DNA of 64,000 nucleotides from SXVE01 sp036388895 (GCA_036388895.1 DASVQY010000035.1:1-64000); one strand, 5' to 3'. Positions 1 through 7,917 are shown, numbered from the stretch's first letter. A program made the numbers and translations. The notes: generated by a model from the letters alone, not told the origin.

Positions 1-72
1 ACCTATTTTCATTAATTTCCTTTGACCTCCTTTTTATAAGATTTGAGATTTACAATTTAGAGTGTGTCAAAA

Positions 73-97
73 TTCAAAACAAGGAGCGTTTTTGAGA
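73..97 (-). repeat. 26-bp palindrome, degenerate copy
   Basis: Left arm is eroded (TTCAAAACA); the core is the GGAGCG variant and the right arm TTTTTGAGA is intact. The same GGAGCG core recurs at 9587. No minus-strand gene remains between this copy and the next one. Confidence 0.55.
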
Positions 98-237
98 TTT
101 TAGTTATGAGACGGCTTTTGAGACAACACACAAGGTTTAGCAAGAAGTCCCTTATTTGCTGATCAATATAGTAAAATCAGTATTTGAGTGAATTATGAAG
201 GCAGTTAAAAAGGAAGAATTTGGAGAATTGTTAAAGC

Positions 238-263
238 GTCTCAAAAAGGGGCGTTTATTAGAC
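238..263 (-). repeat. 26-bp palindrome (GGGGCG core)
   Basis: Arms GTCTCAAAAA and TTTATTAGAC around GGGGCG. It lies downstream of the minus-strand propeller gene at 351, separated from it by that gene's hairpin terminator. Confidence 0.85.
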
Positions 264-299
264 AATCTAAATTTACAATAACTCAATATAAGATATTAC

Positions 300-335
300 A
301 AAAAAGCCGTAAGTTTTTATGCTTACGGCTTTTTT
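300..335. terminator. Rho-independent terminator
   Basis: Perfect stem AAAAAAGCCGTAAG (300-313) with CTTACGGCTTTTTT (322-335) around an 8-nt loop. The T-run makes it functional for the minus-strand gene ending at 351, and it is nearly symmetric so could act both ways. Confidence 0.85.
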
Positions 336-350
336 ATGAAAAGTCATTAT

Positions 351-1364
351 CTATTTACTCGTTGTAAAGAACTGAATACAGTCTCCTTGATTTTTGAAAG
401 TGCGCGGCGGAACAAATGTCATCCATCCACCATTTTTGCATTGTTCTGGATCACCACTAGTAGTTTGCTGAAAACCGAATGAAGGGTAATAATCTATTCC
501 CAAATCAGTTGTCAATCTTACAGGTCGCCCACTACTATCAGCATTCATAAGATAAATATCTTGATTGTAATCGCTTCCTTCGTAACTAAAAGCAATCTTA
601 CTACCATCTAAATTAAATGCCGGTTGTCCCTCATAAGCCGGACTATTAGTTAAATTTACTTCATTTGTGCCGTCCAAATTTATTAAGTAAATTTCCCCGT
701 TACCGTCACGGTTAGAACTGAAAGCAATCTTGCTGCCATCCGGACTAAAGGTAGGTTCGTAATCAGGACGTGGGTGATTAGTTAAACGAGTTTGGTTATT
801 TCCATCGGCATCCATTACGAAAACTTCATAGTTATAATTGTCATGATCAATTCTACTAGAAGTAAAAGCGATTTTGCTTCCGTCTGGACTAAAAGCGGGT
901 TCAAAATCGTATACTGAATTATAGGTCAATCGAATCCTATTAGTACCATCAACATCCATTACGTAAATTTCTGAATTATCCGAATAGGGAACATGAGAAA
1001 AAGCAATCTTGCTGCCGTCTGGACTAAATACAGGTCCCAAACTGAAGGTATAATCATTAGTTAATTGAATTAAATTTGTGCCATCTGCATTCATCACATA
1101 AATATTAGGACGCCCACTCCGATCAGAAACAAAGGCAATTTTGCTACCGTCTGGACTAAATGTTGGCTCGTAGTCAAACGCTGAATTGTTAGTTAAGTTA
1201 ATTTGATTATTGCCCTTGGCATCCATAACATAAATTTCAGCATTTCCATTACGATAAGAAGTAAAAGCGATTTTTTCAGCAGCTGAAATAGTTTGCGTGC
1301 TAAACAGCACAAAACTAATGGAAAAACCAAGCATCATTAAAATCATATTCAATTTTTGTTTCAT
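351..1364 (-). CDS. Secreted TolB-like beta-propeller protein
   Basis: 337 aa. A signal peptide (to about residue 29, ending in ISAAE) is followed by about six PD40/WD40-like blades, each with the pattern FSPDGSKIAF, then xxEIYVMDxDG and NxxLT, as in TolB propellers. The C-terminal tail carries a Cys-containing motif, CKNGGW...FKNQGDC, seen in many secreted bacterial proteins. The ATG has a good ribosome site (AAGGAG, 7 nt upstream). Role is probably protein or glycan binding in the periplasm; no catalytic residues are visible. It ends next to a terminator and a palindrome, so it looks like one unit of the accessory array. Confidence 0.85.
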   Translation of the reverse strand: MKQKLNMILMMLGFSISFVLFSTQTISAAEKIAFTSYRNGNAEIYVMDAKGNNQINLTNNSAFDYEPTFSPDGSKIAFVSDRSGRPNIYVMNADGTNLIQLTNDYTFSLGPVFSPDGSKIAFSHVPYSDNSEIYVMDVDGTNRIRLTYNSVYDFEPAFSPDGSKIAFTSSRIDHDNYNYEVFVMDADGNNQTRLTNHPRPDYEPTFSPDGSKIAFSSNRDGNGEIYLINLDGTNEVNLTNSPAYEGQPAFNLDGSKIAFSYEGSDYNQDIYLMNADSSGRPVRLTTDLGIDYYPSFGFQQTTSGDPEQCKNGGWMTFVPPRTFKNQGDCIQFFTTSK

Positions 1365-1379
1365 TTTATTCTCCTTAAC

Positions 1380-1663
1380 AGTCTTAGAGTCGGTTTGATT
1401 AATCTTGAAAGAGATTCAAAATTACCTAGAAAAAAAGAAAGATTTTAGTAAAGTTTTTAGTAAAATTAAAAAGTATTTTCTGAGTGTGAACACAAGAGAG
1501 AGCCAATTTACTTCGATAAATTCAATGGTTAAATTGGTTGTTTTATCTGATTTTGAAAAAAACCACATTCTGGTAAATACTGTTACGGCTAAACACAACG
1601 CAGACTTTTGCTGAGTCAAAACACTTGGCAAAGGAAAAGCAACTGGATAATCAAAAGTTTTGG
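1380..1663. other. Intergenic, nothing recognised
   Basis: About 280 bp between two minus-strand genes. Open frames on both strands cross it (TTG start on plus, a 92-codon frame on minus), but they have no ribosome site, overlap each other and have skewed composition. No palindrome copy is present, unlike most other gaps in this region. Confidence 0.5.
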
Positions 1664-2374
1664 CTACTGAATAGTTAATTCCGTAGTTATATCGAACCAC
1701 AACGGAAAAGGCTGAACTCCTACGGGAGTCATCGAACCATTTTGCGGATAGAACAGAGTTGCCGGAACGGCTGAATTTCCATAATTCGATACTCTTCTCT
1801 TTCTCCCGTCAGGACTTAATATCGTTGGTCGAATCAATTGTGTAGTCTGAATGTCGTAACTTTCAGAGCCGCAGGGGATACCAAATTTGGCACTAGTCAA
1901 AAGAACCGGATTCTTTCTATCAGTTGTTCCGTAAAGATTTGAAAAATACACTCGATAAGGATAACCGAAGTATTGATTTCTATCGGAATCAAACTGGAAC
2001 ACTGTTTTGCACGCCTGCGGAAAGTTAGCGTCATCAAAAGCTTCTCTTGGAATATATAACCGAAAACTGCGTGGATTCGGTGCCTGACAATTCGAGAATT
2101 CCTGTGGGAACATGTGAAAAAATGAGTTCCCAAAAGCACCCACACAGGGATCGGTAGAAGTAGGCAGCCTATAATCTTTGTAAAGGACGTTATCAATACC
2201 ATCACCGACAACAGATAAGCCAAACGTAGTGGTTGTTCCATTCGTCGTAATATCAACAAAGTTTTTTATCCAGACATTACCGTAATAGTAATACGGTTTC
2301 TTTTGGGCAGATGCGCTATTGGACAAACCAATTAGAACAACGGCAAATCCAATGGCGAGAAAAAGTTTTTTCAT
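1664..2374 (-). CDS. Secreted protein of unknown function
   Basis: 236 aa with a clear signal peptide (Lys-rich start, hydrophobic core, cleavage after SNSASAQ). The mature part is rich in Tyr, Pro and Asn and has four or more Cys (motifs DPCVGAF, SNCQAPN, QACKTV, GIPCGSE), suggesting a disulfide-bonded beta-rich exported protein. The start is supported by an AAAGGAG site upstream. I do not recognise the family. It is followed by 280 bp of apparently empty DNA and then the propeller gene. Confidence 0.75.
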   Translation of the reverse strand: MKKLFLAIGFAVVLIGLSNSASAQKKPYYYYGNVWIKNFVDITTNGTTTTFGLSVVGDGIDNVLYKDYRLPTSTDPCVGAFGNSFFHMFPQEFSNCQAPNPRSFRLYIPREAFDDANFPQACKTVFQFDSDRNQYFGYPYRVYFSNLYGTTDRKNPVLLTSAKFGIPCGSESYDIQTTQLIRPTILSPDGRKRRVSNYGNSAVPATLFYPQNGSMTPVGVQPFPLWFDITTELTIQ

Positions 2375-2705
2375 ACTGGGGATCTCCTTTATTTTTGCTT
2401 TCTTAAATGAAATATAAAAACCTGCCCTGGCTGTACAATTTTCGAAACAGTTGAATTTATTTTTTGGAACTGTGTATTGGGTGATTTATTGCTGCTAATC
2501 TTTCGCACGAAAAAATGCTAGACATTTTTCCAAAGCAGAAGTAATCTACGCCTACATTTCTAATTTTGGGTCTAAAGCAGAGTGAAGTTATCACGAAATT
2601 TCGCTCGCGTAAATACTTAAATTTAAGTATTTTTTGTCTGAAATAAATCAGTTAACCTTAGCTTAGACAAGCTAAATCTTTAACAAGATTTTCGAGGAGT
2701 TTGTT
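2375..2705. promoter_or_regulatory. Divergent promoter region with AT palindromes
   Basis: This 331-bp gap separates a minus-strand secreted-protein gene from the plus-strand LuxR-type regulator. It holds a perfect 22-bp AT-only palindrome at 2611-2632 (AAATACTTAAA and its complement) followed by a T-run, and a shorter one (CGAAATTTCG, 2594-2603). These could be operator sites for the regulator or a small terminator; promoter boxes were not assigned. Confidence 0.4.
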
Positions 2706-3797
2706 ATGAAACATTTGTTTCACACGGAAGTGAAAGCGTTTCTTTCTTCGCTGGCGCAATTGTATAGCGATATTGAGCCGCAAACTCTGCCCGAACGCAC
2801 TATAGCGGTCGCAGACAGCCTCATCTCAAATGAATTTGTCGCCTTCGATTTTTTTAATTTAAATATCGAGTATACCGGAAAGCATTGGTATAGCCTGCCT
2901 GAAATGATTAGCGATAGCGAATTAGAGATTTTTGTTAATTACGTTCAGCAGCATCCTTTTTCCCCGGAGATTCCCCGCAAACTTCTGCACGGTGCAAAGA
3001 GGATCAGCGATTTTATTCCTGACCGGGAGTTTCACAAAACGGGAATTTACAACGAATTTTATAAACTCTACAGAATCGATCACCAGTTGTGTGTATCGCT
3101 GACGGACGCGCCGGATTCGGTAATAACCTGCGCCTTGAGTCGAACCAAACAGGATTTTTCGGAACGCGATCAGGCTCTTTTGTCCTTGCTTGCTCCGCAC
3201 CTCACCAATGCCCTTCGTAACGCTTTGGCTATCGAGCGCTTACGGAAGAATGAGGAACGGCTTATGTCAATTGTGGAATCCATTTCTAACGGCGTGATTG
3301 CATTAGACAGGAATAAAAAAGTTCTGTTTATCAGCGAACATACTGCGACACTGCTGGAAAAATATTTTGGTCAAAAGGAAATCAGCGATAAAACTTTGCC
3401 TGATGATCTGCAACGATGGATTTCAAAATTCGATTTTTTAAATCAAAAAGAGCAGCTCATAAATCCGCCCCTGCCCTTTATTGTCGAAAAGGAAAACTCC
3501 GTCTTACGAATAAATCTTATGTTCAATACCACCACGGATGAAAGTACTTTGATTTTGGAAGAAAAATCGCTGCTCACGCCATCAGTTTTGAAGACCTTAG
3601 GTTTAACAAAACGCGAGGCGGAAATTTTATTTTTTATGGCAAAGGGTAAAACTGATAAGGAAATAGCCATTTTATGCGGAATCAGTCATTACACAGTACA
3701 AAAACACACTCAACATATTTATCATAAACTTGGCGTCGAAACACGCACGGCGGCAATGTTGCGTGCGATTGAAGTCCTTCAAAAAATCATCCATTAA
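2706..3797 (+). CDS. LuxR-family transcriptional regulator with PAS-like domain
   Basis: 363 aa. The C-terminus (about 298-360) is a GerE/LuxR helix-turn-helix: LTKREAEIL, then KGKTDKEIA, then YTVQKHTQHIYHKLGV. The middle part (about 185-290) begins ERLMSIVESISNGVIALD, typical of a PAS sensor entry; the first 170 residues are an unrecognised, possibly GAF-like input domain. The start has a CGAGGAG site 7 nt upstream. The signal sensed is unknown. It is the only plus-strand gene at the left end of the palindrome-flanked minus-strand genes, so it could regulate neighbours, but nothing in the sequence proves it. Confidence 0.85.
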   Translation: MKHLFHTEVKAFLSSLAQLYSDIEPQTLPERTIAVADSLISNEFVAFDFFNLNIEYTGKHWYSLPEMISDSELEIFVNYVQQHPFSPEIPRKLLHGAKRISDFIPDREFHKTGIYNEFYKLYRIDHQLCVSLTDAPDSVITCALSRTKQDFSERDQALLSLLAPHLTNALRNALAIERLRKNEERLMSIVESISNGVIALDRNKKVLFISEHTATLLEKYFGQKEISDKTLPDDLQRWISKFDFLNQKEQLINPPLPFIVEKENSVLRINLMFNTTTDESTLILEEKSLLTPSVLKTLGLTKREAEILFFMAKGKTDKEIAILCGISHYTVQKHTQHIYHKLGVETRTAAMLRAIEVLQKIIH

Positions 3798-3830
3798 GAG
3801 CCGATAGGGTATGGATTCACTTAGAAAAGT

Positions 3831-3858
3831 ATCTCAAAAAGGTATGACTTATGAGACA
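3831..3858 (-). repeat. 26-bp palindrome, divergent copy
   Basis: Left arm ATCTCAAAAA is good; the core is GTATGACT-like and the right arm ends ATGAGACA. It sits 33 bp after the LuxR-type gene but its left arm is in the minus orientation. Only 20 bp of empty DNA separates it from the next copy. Confidence 0.6.
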
Positions 3859-3878
3859 CTTTTTAACCTTATTTTTCT

Positions 3879-3904
3879 GTTTCAAAAAGGGTCGTTTATG
3901 ACAC
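3879..3904 (-). repeat. 26-bp palindrome (GTTTC/GACAC class)
   Basis: Arms GTTTCAAAAA and TTTATGACAC, core GGGTCG. All 26 bases are identical to the copies at 4130 and 9553. It lies 18 bp past the stop of the 59-aa gene 3923-4102. Confidence 0.95.
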
Positions 3905-3922
3905 GTATTCTATTAGGATTTA

Positions 3923-4102
3923 TTAATCTTCCTTGTTATTTGTTTCATTCAAAGAAAGCTGAAGTGGGTTTGCCTTCTCGTCATTACTCTTTGACGGTTT
4001 CAGTCCCCACCACACACCGAAAGCTACGAGAAGGGCAGGTATTATAAAAACCCAAAGTATTGATAACCAAAGTGCATCACCAGGGTGAAGATAAATTAAC
4101 AT
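3923..4102 (-). CDS. Small single-TM protein (59 aa)
   Basis: An ATG-started 59-codon frame that fills the space between two palindrome copies. Predicted product begins MLIYLHPGDALWLSILWV, has one membrane span (about residues 11-33, Trp-rich) and a charged C-terminal tail ending in NETNNKED. The ribosome site is weak (AGAAAGAAA). Support is mostly positional: it has the orientation and spacing that every other gene in this array has. No family recognised; membrane-anchored peptide of unknown role. Confidence 0.55.
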   Translation of the reverse strand: MLIYLHPGDALWLSILWVFIIPALLVAFGVWWGLKPSKSNDEKANPLQLSLNETNNKED

Positions 4103-4129
4103 TTTTATATTTCTTTCTACTTTGCATTT

Positions 4130-4155
4130 GTTTCAAAAAGGGTCGTTTATGACAC
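4130..4155 (-). repeat. 26-bp palindrome overlapping a stop codon
   Basis: Identical to the 3879 copy. On the coding strand it reads GTGTCATAA, and this supplies the last residues (Val-Ser) and the TAA stop of the gene 4147-4638. Confidence 0.95.
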
Positions 4156-4638
4156 AGCTTTGAATGTTGCATATTTACTTTGTTTCCATTCTAAACAGTA
4201 TTTAATAGCTGAAATTACTTGATAAATTAGTAGTACAAAGACTATTAAGAGTTGGAGAAAGTCTGTTTGTAACGTAACTTGCATTAACTCAAAATATTTA
4301 TTTTCATTGAATAGGTAATTGTTTTTTAAGTTATAGACTTGAACAAATTTCCAGAAAGCTAAAACAATTGCTGATAGAGAAATAATCTGTGAAAGAAATT
4401 CTTTTTTTATTAATTTGCCTGCAATAAAGAAAAGCAAAAACCAATTGATGTACCGATAAATATCACTTAAATCACCATAAGGCGTATTTCCGTGAGTCGC
4501 GTGAAATCTAGGGTCAACTGTTGGGTCTGTGATACCGCATAAAGCAGCACCAAAGTTGTGACCATTTCCCAAACCTATAGATAGAGAATTTTCTATAGCT
4601 AAATAAACAGTTATTAGAATTACGATTGCTTTCATCAT
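4147..4638 (-). CDS. Small integral membrane protein
   Basis: 163 aa with about four membrane spans (residues 3-20, 64-78, 84-100 and 125-147) and an extracytoplasmic loop with GNGHNFGAALCG. The start has an AAAGGAG site. The last two codons and the TAA stop lie inside the downstream palindrome, so gene and repeat are physically fused. Family unknown. The frame that starts at 4768 in another phase is a shadow of this gene. Confidence 0.75.
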   Translation of the reverse strand: MMKAIVILITVYLAIENSLSIGLGNGHNFGAALCGITDPTVDPRFHATHGNTPYGDLSDIYRYINWFLLFFIAGKLIKKEFLSQIISLSAIVLAFWKFVQVYNLKNNYLFNENKYFELMQVTLQTDFLQLLIVFVLLIYQVISAIKYCLEWKQSKYATFKAVS

Positions 4639-4740
4639 TATTCTTTTCTATCTCCTTTGGCTTGTTCATATTTGACTCATTAGGATAATAAGTGAATTTG
4701 AAAGAGATTAGAACATTAAAATTAATGTAAGGCTTAAACA

Positions 4741-4766
4741 GTCTCAAAAAGGGTGGTTTTTGAGAC
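4741..4766 (-). repeat. 26-bp palindrome (GGGTGG core)
   Basis: Arms GTCTCAAAAA and TTTTTGAGAC are fully complementary; the core has a single change from GGGTCG. It starts 3 bp after the stop of the lipoprotein gene. Confidence 0.95.
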
Positions 4767-4769
4767 AAA

Positions 4770-5726
4770 CTATTTGCTGGTTTTCTTGCTCCATTTGGAA
4801 ATGTTTTGGTAAACCAAATCTTCTTTTAACTTGTTTTTAATTTTAGACTTCATATCAGCTTTGTCTGACAAATTATACTCTGCCTCATAAAATTCCCACG
4901 CGTCTTTTTCTTTACCTGCATAAATATACCTAAGCATTACATCTAGCATTGCGCCGAGAATATCTCCGTCGTTTTTAGCTACATCAGATTTAAACTTGGC
5001 TTCTTTGACCTTTGAGATATGTTGCTGAATATCGCGCAAAACAAAATCTTGAAAATAATTATTGGCAGGAATATATTCTTTAGATTTCGAGTCATAGGCG
5101 AAAACAATTTCAGGGAAAGGTGAATTTGCGTTGTTTAGTTTATTAAAGAACCAAAACGCGAGGTGGCTTTGAATTAATTCCTCTTTTCCGTCTTTATCTA
5201 TATCGAATACTCCCAAACCATTTCCGACCCCGTATTTGCCACTGTCGTGAATAATCTTCGCTTTCTGATTTAAGTCAACTATCCAATACTGCCAATCTCG
5301 ATTCGCAGTCTGCTCGACAATGAGCTGTTTCGTATTCTGACCAAGCAGGGAATGTAATCCGAATCTAATGTCAGTTCCGAGCGGATTAACGATAACGTCA
5401 AACTGAGTAACAGCTTTATCGTTTCTTTTCAGAATGGCATACTGATGACCATCCTCGTCATACTTTTTACCCTCAATAATGGTCGGCTTTGAGTGTCTTT
5501 CAATTTGATAATCTTTGTAAGATAATTTTTCACTTGTTGAAAGCAAGTAATCTTCATATTTAGGCTCATAGTTACCCTGTTTAGCCGTAATTGTCATAGT
5601 ATCTGGTGTAGGCGTCACTTCCACAGAAGAAAGGGCAGGAGAAATTGAACTAATAGAAGCCACGTTACAGCTACAAAACGTTAGCGACAGTAAACCTAAA
5701 GCATATTTGTAAAAATGATTCTTCAT
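4770..5726 (-). CDS. Lipoprotein of unknown function
   Basis: 318 aa. The N-terminus MKNHFYKYALGLLSLTFCSC carries a lipobox-like LTFC, so it is probably lipid-anchored. After a Ser/Thr-Pro linker the mature domain has the pattern DFDKDGKEELIQSH (written in the sequence as FDIDKDGKEEL), a Ca-loop-like segment as in FG-GAP/VCBS repeats, suggesting a beta-rich fold. C-terminal 70 residues are helical and charged. Ribosome site is weak. Sits between two palindromes as a single-gene unit. Confidence 0.75.
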   Translation of the reverse strand: MKNHFYKYALGLLSLTFCSCNVASISSISPALSSVEVTPTPDTMTITAKQGNYEPKYEDYLLSTSEKLSYKDYQIERHSKPTIIEGKKYDEDGHQYAILKRNDKAVTQFDVIVNPLGTDIRFGLHSLLGQNTKQLIVEQTANRDWQYWIVDLNQKAKIIHDSGKYGVGNGLGVFDIDKDGKEELIQSHLAFWFFNKLNNANSPFPEIVFAYDSKSKEYIPANNYFQDFVLRDIQQHISKVKEAKFKSDVAKNDGDILGAMLDVMLRYIYAGKEKDAWEFYEAEYNLSDKADMKSKIKNKLKEDLVYQNISKWSKKTSK

Positions 5727-5759
5727 TCTTAGCTTTTGAATATAATGAGCTTATTATAT

Positions 5760-5785
5760 GTGTCAAAAAGGGTCGTTTTTGAGAT
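5760..5785 (-). repeat. 26-bp palindrome
   Basis: Arms GTGTCAAAAA and TTTTTGAGAT around GGGTCG. The last base overlaps the TAA stop of the TonB-domain gene that begins at 5785. Confidence 0.95.
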
Positions 5786-6270
5786 TAATAAAAATTGTAA
5801 GTTATTGTAACTCGAAACTTGATTGGTTTGTTATCACAAGATTTCTTTGGAGTATATGTTGATAAATAAGCTGCTCGACGAGCTACGTCTCTCAAAAGTG
5901 ATTGTCCTCGAACAATCTCTGCGTAAATAACCCTGCCTTCTTCATTAACTATTGTCTCAACTTTAACTTGACCTGTAATTTTTAGCCGTTTTGCTTTTTG
6001 TGGGTAATATGGCTTAACAATTCTTGTCGGACAGCCTTCCCAACAATGGCCTGATATTTTTGGTAACACTTTACCAAATTGAGCGATTTGATATTCTCGC
6101 CTTTTCTTTTCACATTCAGCAAGAATTTTTTCATCCTCAGCTACTTCTCGGAGTAATTCAGACTCAGAAGTTTTGTTTTTTATTTGAGCAGAGCAAGGCA
6201 AATAAAATAGAAACGCAAATATTATTATCCAGATTTTTAGCGAAAGATGATTCATTGATAAATTAGACAA
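5785..6270 (-). CDS. Secreted TonB C-terminal domain protein
   Basis: 161 aa, signal peptide through about residue 29 (PCSAQ), then a helical Glu/Lys-rich linker and a TonB_C-like domain (about 80-161): the strand pattern ITGQVKVETIVNEEGRV, then AAYLSTYTPKK, then IKFRVTITYNFY is the typical fold. It lacks the N-terminal membrane anchor and Pro-rich spacer of true TonB, so it is probably a stand-alone periplasmic domain. An alternative start is Met6. Its stop codon touches the palindrome. Confidence 0.75.
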   Translation of the reverse strand: MSNLSMNHLSLKIWIIIFAFLFYLPCSAQIKNKTSESELLREVAEDEKILAECEKKRREYQIAQFGKVLPKISGHCWEGCPTRIVKPYYPQKAKRLKITGQVKVETIVNEEGRVIYAEIVRGQSLLRDVARRAAYLSTYTPKKSCDNKPIKFRVTITYNFY

Positions 6271-6301
6271 TCATCTATCAAAAAAGTTCCAATTAACTTT
6301 T

Positions 6302-6327
6302 GTTTCAAAAAGGGGCGCTTTTGAGAT
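6302..6327 (-). repeat. 26-bp palindrome (GGGGCG core)
   Basis: Arms GTTTCAAAAA and CTTTTGAGAT. It lies 46 bp past the stop of the methyltransferase gene, at the far end of the usual spacing. Confidence 0.9.
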
Positions 6328-6373
6328 AATCTACTGATCCACATTGGGCAGTGGTCAACTGCAATTTCTATCC

Positions 6374-7240
6374 CTATTTAACACCAGATCCGACAACCAA
6401 CTCGCACGGACCCTCGAATCCCTTAGCGCCCTCAAATTGCTTTAACTCCTGCTCAATCTCTCGCCAAGTCTCCTCTCGTTCCGCCTCGCTTAAGCCTGAC
6501 ATCATTTGGTGCAACGCCCCGAACGACTCCTTCTCGAAGCGAATACACTCAGCCGCCGATGCTAAGCGCAGAGGAGCTGAAACGACGCGGGTCTGGATGT
6601 CACGGAAACCGGCTCTCTGATAAGCCGCCTCAAGGACGCCCGGACTGCCGAGACTAAACGGACCCGGCTGCCCCTGCAACGGTGGCGGCAGTTGTGCGCG
6701 CCTGCGTATGATTGATATCGGGATTGAAAAGAATCGATTGTTCTCGGCTGTTGAATAGACAATTGCCCCGATCCGCCCGCCCGGCTTGAGCACGCGATGC
6801 ATCCCTGTTAATGCCTTCTGCTGGTTTGGGAAGTATATGAGACCAACGCGGGAGATCACTGCATCGAACGAATCCGTTTCCAATTCGTCTAGGTTTTCCC
6901 CATCCATTACACGCGTCTCGACATTCATTAAGCCGGCAGATAGAGCCTCTGCCCTCGCAAACTCAAGGATATTAGCGGATATGTCAGTGGCTAACACATA
7001 TCCGGAAGCGCCAACGCGATTTGCTGTGACAAGTGTTTGTTCGCCCGCTCCTGCCGCCACATCTAGGACCCTGCTGCCAGAACTGACGCCCGTCATATCC
7101 AGCATAATTTCTGTCGCCGGACCAAGCCACACGGAAAGTATCCGACCCCAGCGGTGCCACGCTGCAGCGGCAACTTGCCACTGCTGCTTCGTAGTGTCTT
7201 TATATTTTACGGGATCGAATTTCGGTGTCTCTGTTGCCGT
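6374..7240 (-). CDS. SAM-dependent class I methyltransferase, likely ACG start
   Basis: Motif I is VLDVAAGAGEQT, followed by the acidic end of beta-2 (LATDIS), FDAVISRVGLIYF (motif II/post-I region) and RVLKPGGRIGAIVY (motif III), as in UbiE/COQ5-like enzymes. The substrate is unknown. A GTG at 7132 gives 252 aa, but the open frame extends upstream without a stop and encodes a normal family N-terminus (TPKFDPVKYK). A perfect AGGAGG (7248-7253) sits 7 nt before an ACG codon at 7238-7240, which I take as the start (288 aa). The gene is clearly GC-richer than its neighbours, suggesting separate acquisition. Confidence 0.8.
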   Translation of the reverse strand, partial: TATETPKFDPVKYKDTTKQQWQVAAAAWHRWGRILSVWLGPATEIMLDMTGVSSGSRVLDVAAGAGEQTLVTANRVGASGYVLATDISANILEFARAEALSAGLMNVETRVMDGENLDELETDSFDAVISRVGLIYFPNQQKALTGMHRVLKPGGRIGAIVYSTAENNRFFSIPISIIRRRAQLPPPLQGQPGPFSLGSPGVLEAAYQRAGFRDIQTRVVSAPLRLASAAECIRFEKESFGALHQMMSGLSEAEREETWREIEQELKQFEGAKGFEGPCELVVGSGVK

Positions 7241-7298
7241 AAGATTACCTCCTATTGATATGTCGAATTTCAGAGCGCGAACAGCACAACTAGATACT

Positions 7299-7318
7299 AT
7301 ACTGCAAATTTGCAGTAT
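7299..7318. promoter_or_regulatory. 20-bp perfect palindrome upstream of the methyltransferase
   Basis: ATACTGCAAATTTGCAGTAT is fully self-complementary and lies about 60 bp upstream of the methyltransferase start. Size and position fit a dimeric repressor operator (TetR/MarR-like), but no regulator gene is adjacent. Confidence 0.5.
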
Positions 7319-7404
7319 AATCCGAAATAGGCTTAACTGCCCCTAAAACTTTTAATTTTATTAAAAGCCGAATTATAGACGCACCCAAAATATCTGTAAT
7401 TTTC

Positions 7405-7430
7405 GTCTCAAAAAGGGTCGTTTATGACAC
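7405..7430 (-). repeat. 26-bp palindrome
   Basis: Arms GTCTCAAAAA and TTTATGACAC, core GGGTCG; flanking C and G extend the stem by one pair. It lies 20 bp past the stop of the gene at 7451. Confidence 0.95.
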
Positions 7431-7450
7431 GCTTTTTATCAATGTTAATT

Positions 7451-7879
7451 TTAATGAGAGGGCGTGGTTACAATCTCGGTATTATTTCTTACCTCAATCC
7501 GATACGGTGGATAAAATACCGTTGTGCTATCAACATTCGATGCTTTTGGCATTGGGCGGAATGAAAACGTAAGGCGTAGTTGCCGCTTTTTCTCAGCAGT
7601 TTCATCAGGTGCAAACTGCCAACGCTCAGCAGCAGTTTCAATAGTCTTTCGCATTAGTTTATGTGTATCTTCTACTGCCTTCGAAGAGGTAACCTTACCA
7701 TCTCGGTCAATTTCAACATCTACAAAAAAGTCACCTTTTAAGCGTAATGCTAATGCTGCTGCGGGATAAACGGGAGCTACTGCGGAAACTACAACAGGCG
7801 AGTTTTGCGTTTTGTCTTTCTGACCTAAAACAGGACTTACAAAAATAAATAGTGCGATTGTAAGAATTATTGACTTCAC
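7451..7879 (-). CDS. Secreted TonB C-terminal domain protein
   Basis: I place the start at the GTG at 7877-7879, which gives a normal signal peptide (VKSIILTIALFIFVSPVLGQ) and 142 aa. The longer open frame back to 7972 would translate straight through the upstream palindrome, which is unlikely. The mature protein has a TonB_C-like pattern: AVAPVYPAAALALRLKGDF, VDVEIDRDGKVTSS and AAERWQFAPDE. It is a stand-alone periplasmic domain. It sits between palindromes at 7405 and 7918. Confidence 0.7.
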   Translation of the reverse strand: MKSIILTIALFIFVSPVLGQKDKTQNSPVVVSAVAPVYPAAALALRLKGDFFVDVEIDRDGKVTSSKAVEDTHKLMRKTIETAAERWQFAPDETAEKKRQLRLTFSFRPMPKASNVDSTTVFYPPYRIEVRNNTEIVTTPSH

Positions 7880-7917
7880 AAATTCTATGATGTGGTTAAT
7901 CGAGATTTCGATTTTAT

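Larger units (their letters stand above)
1..350. other. Non-coding left edge with palindrome copies and a terminator
   Basis: No convincing gene is seen here. It holds one degenerate and one good copy of the 26-bp palindrome (73-97 and 238-263), a further half-copy near 99-120, and the terminator of the gene that begins at 351. A 28-codon plus-strand frame (195-281) crosses the second palindrome but is too short to support. Confidence 0.6.

Noticed and set aside
1405..1700. Overlapping small frames between two secreted-protein genes
   Set aside because: TTG start, no ribosome site, opposite-strand overlap and hydrophobic/basic runs typical of AT-rich noise.
3811..4047. 78-codon plus-strand frame after the LuxR-type gene
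   Set aside because: It translates straight through two palindrome copies and overlaps the better-supported minus-strand 59-aa gene; no ribosome site.
4514..4768. 84-codon minus-strand frame
   Set aside because: Begins inside a palindrome and overlaps the membrane-protein gene in another phase.
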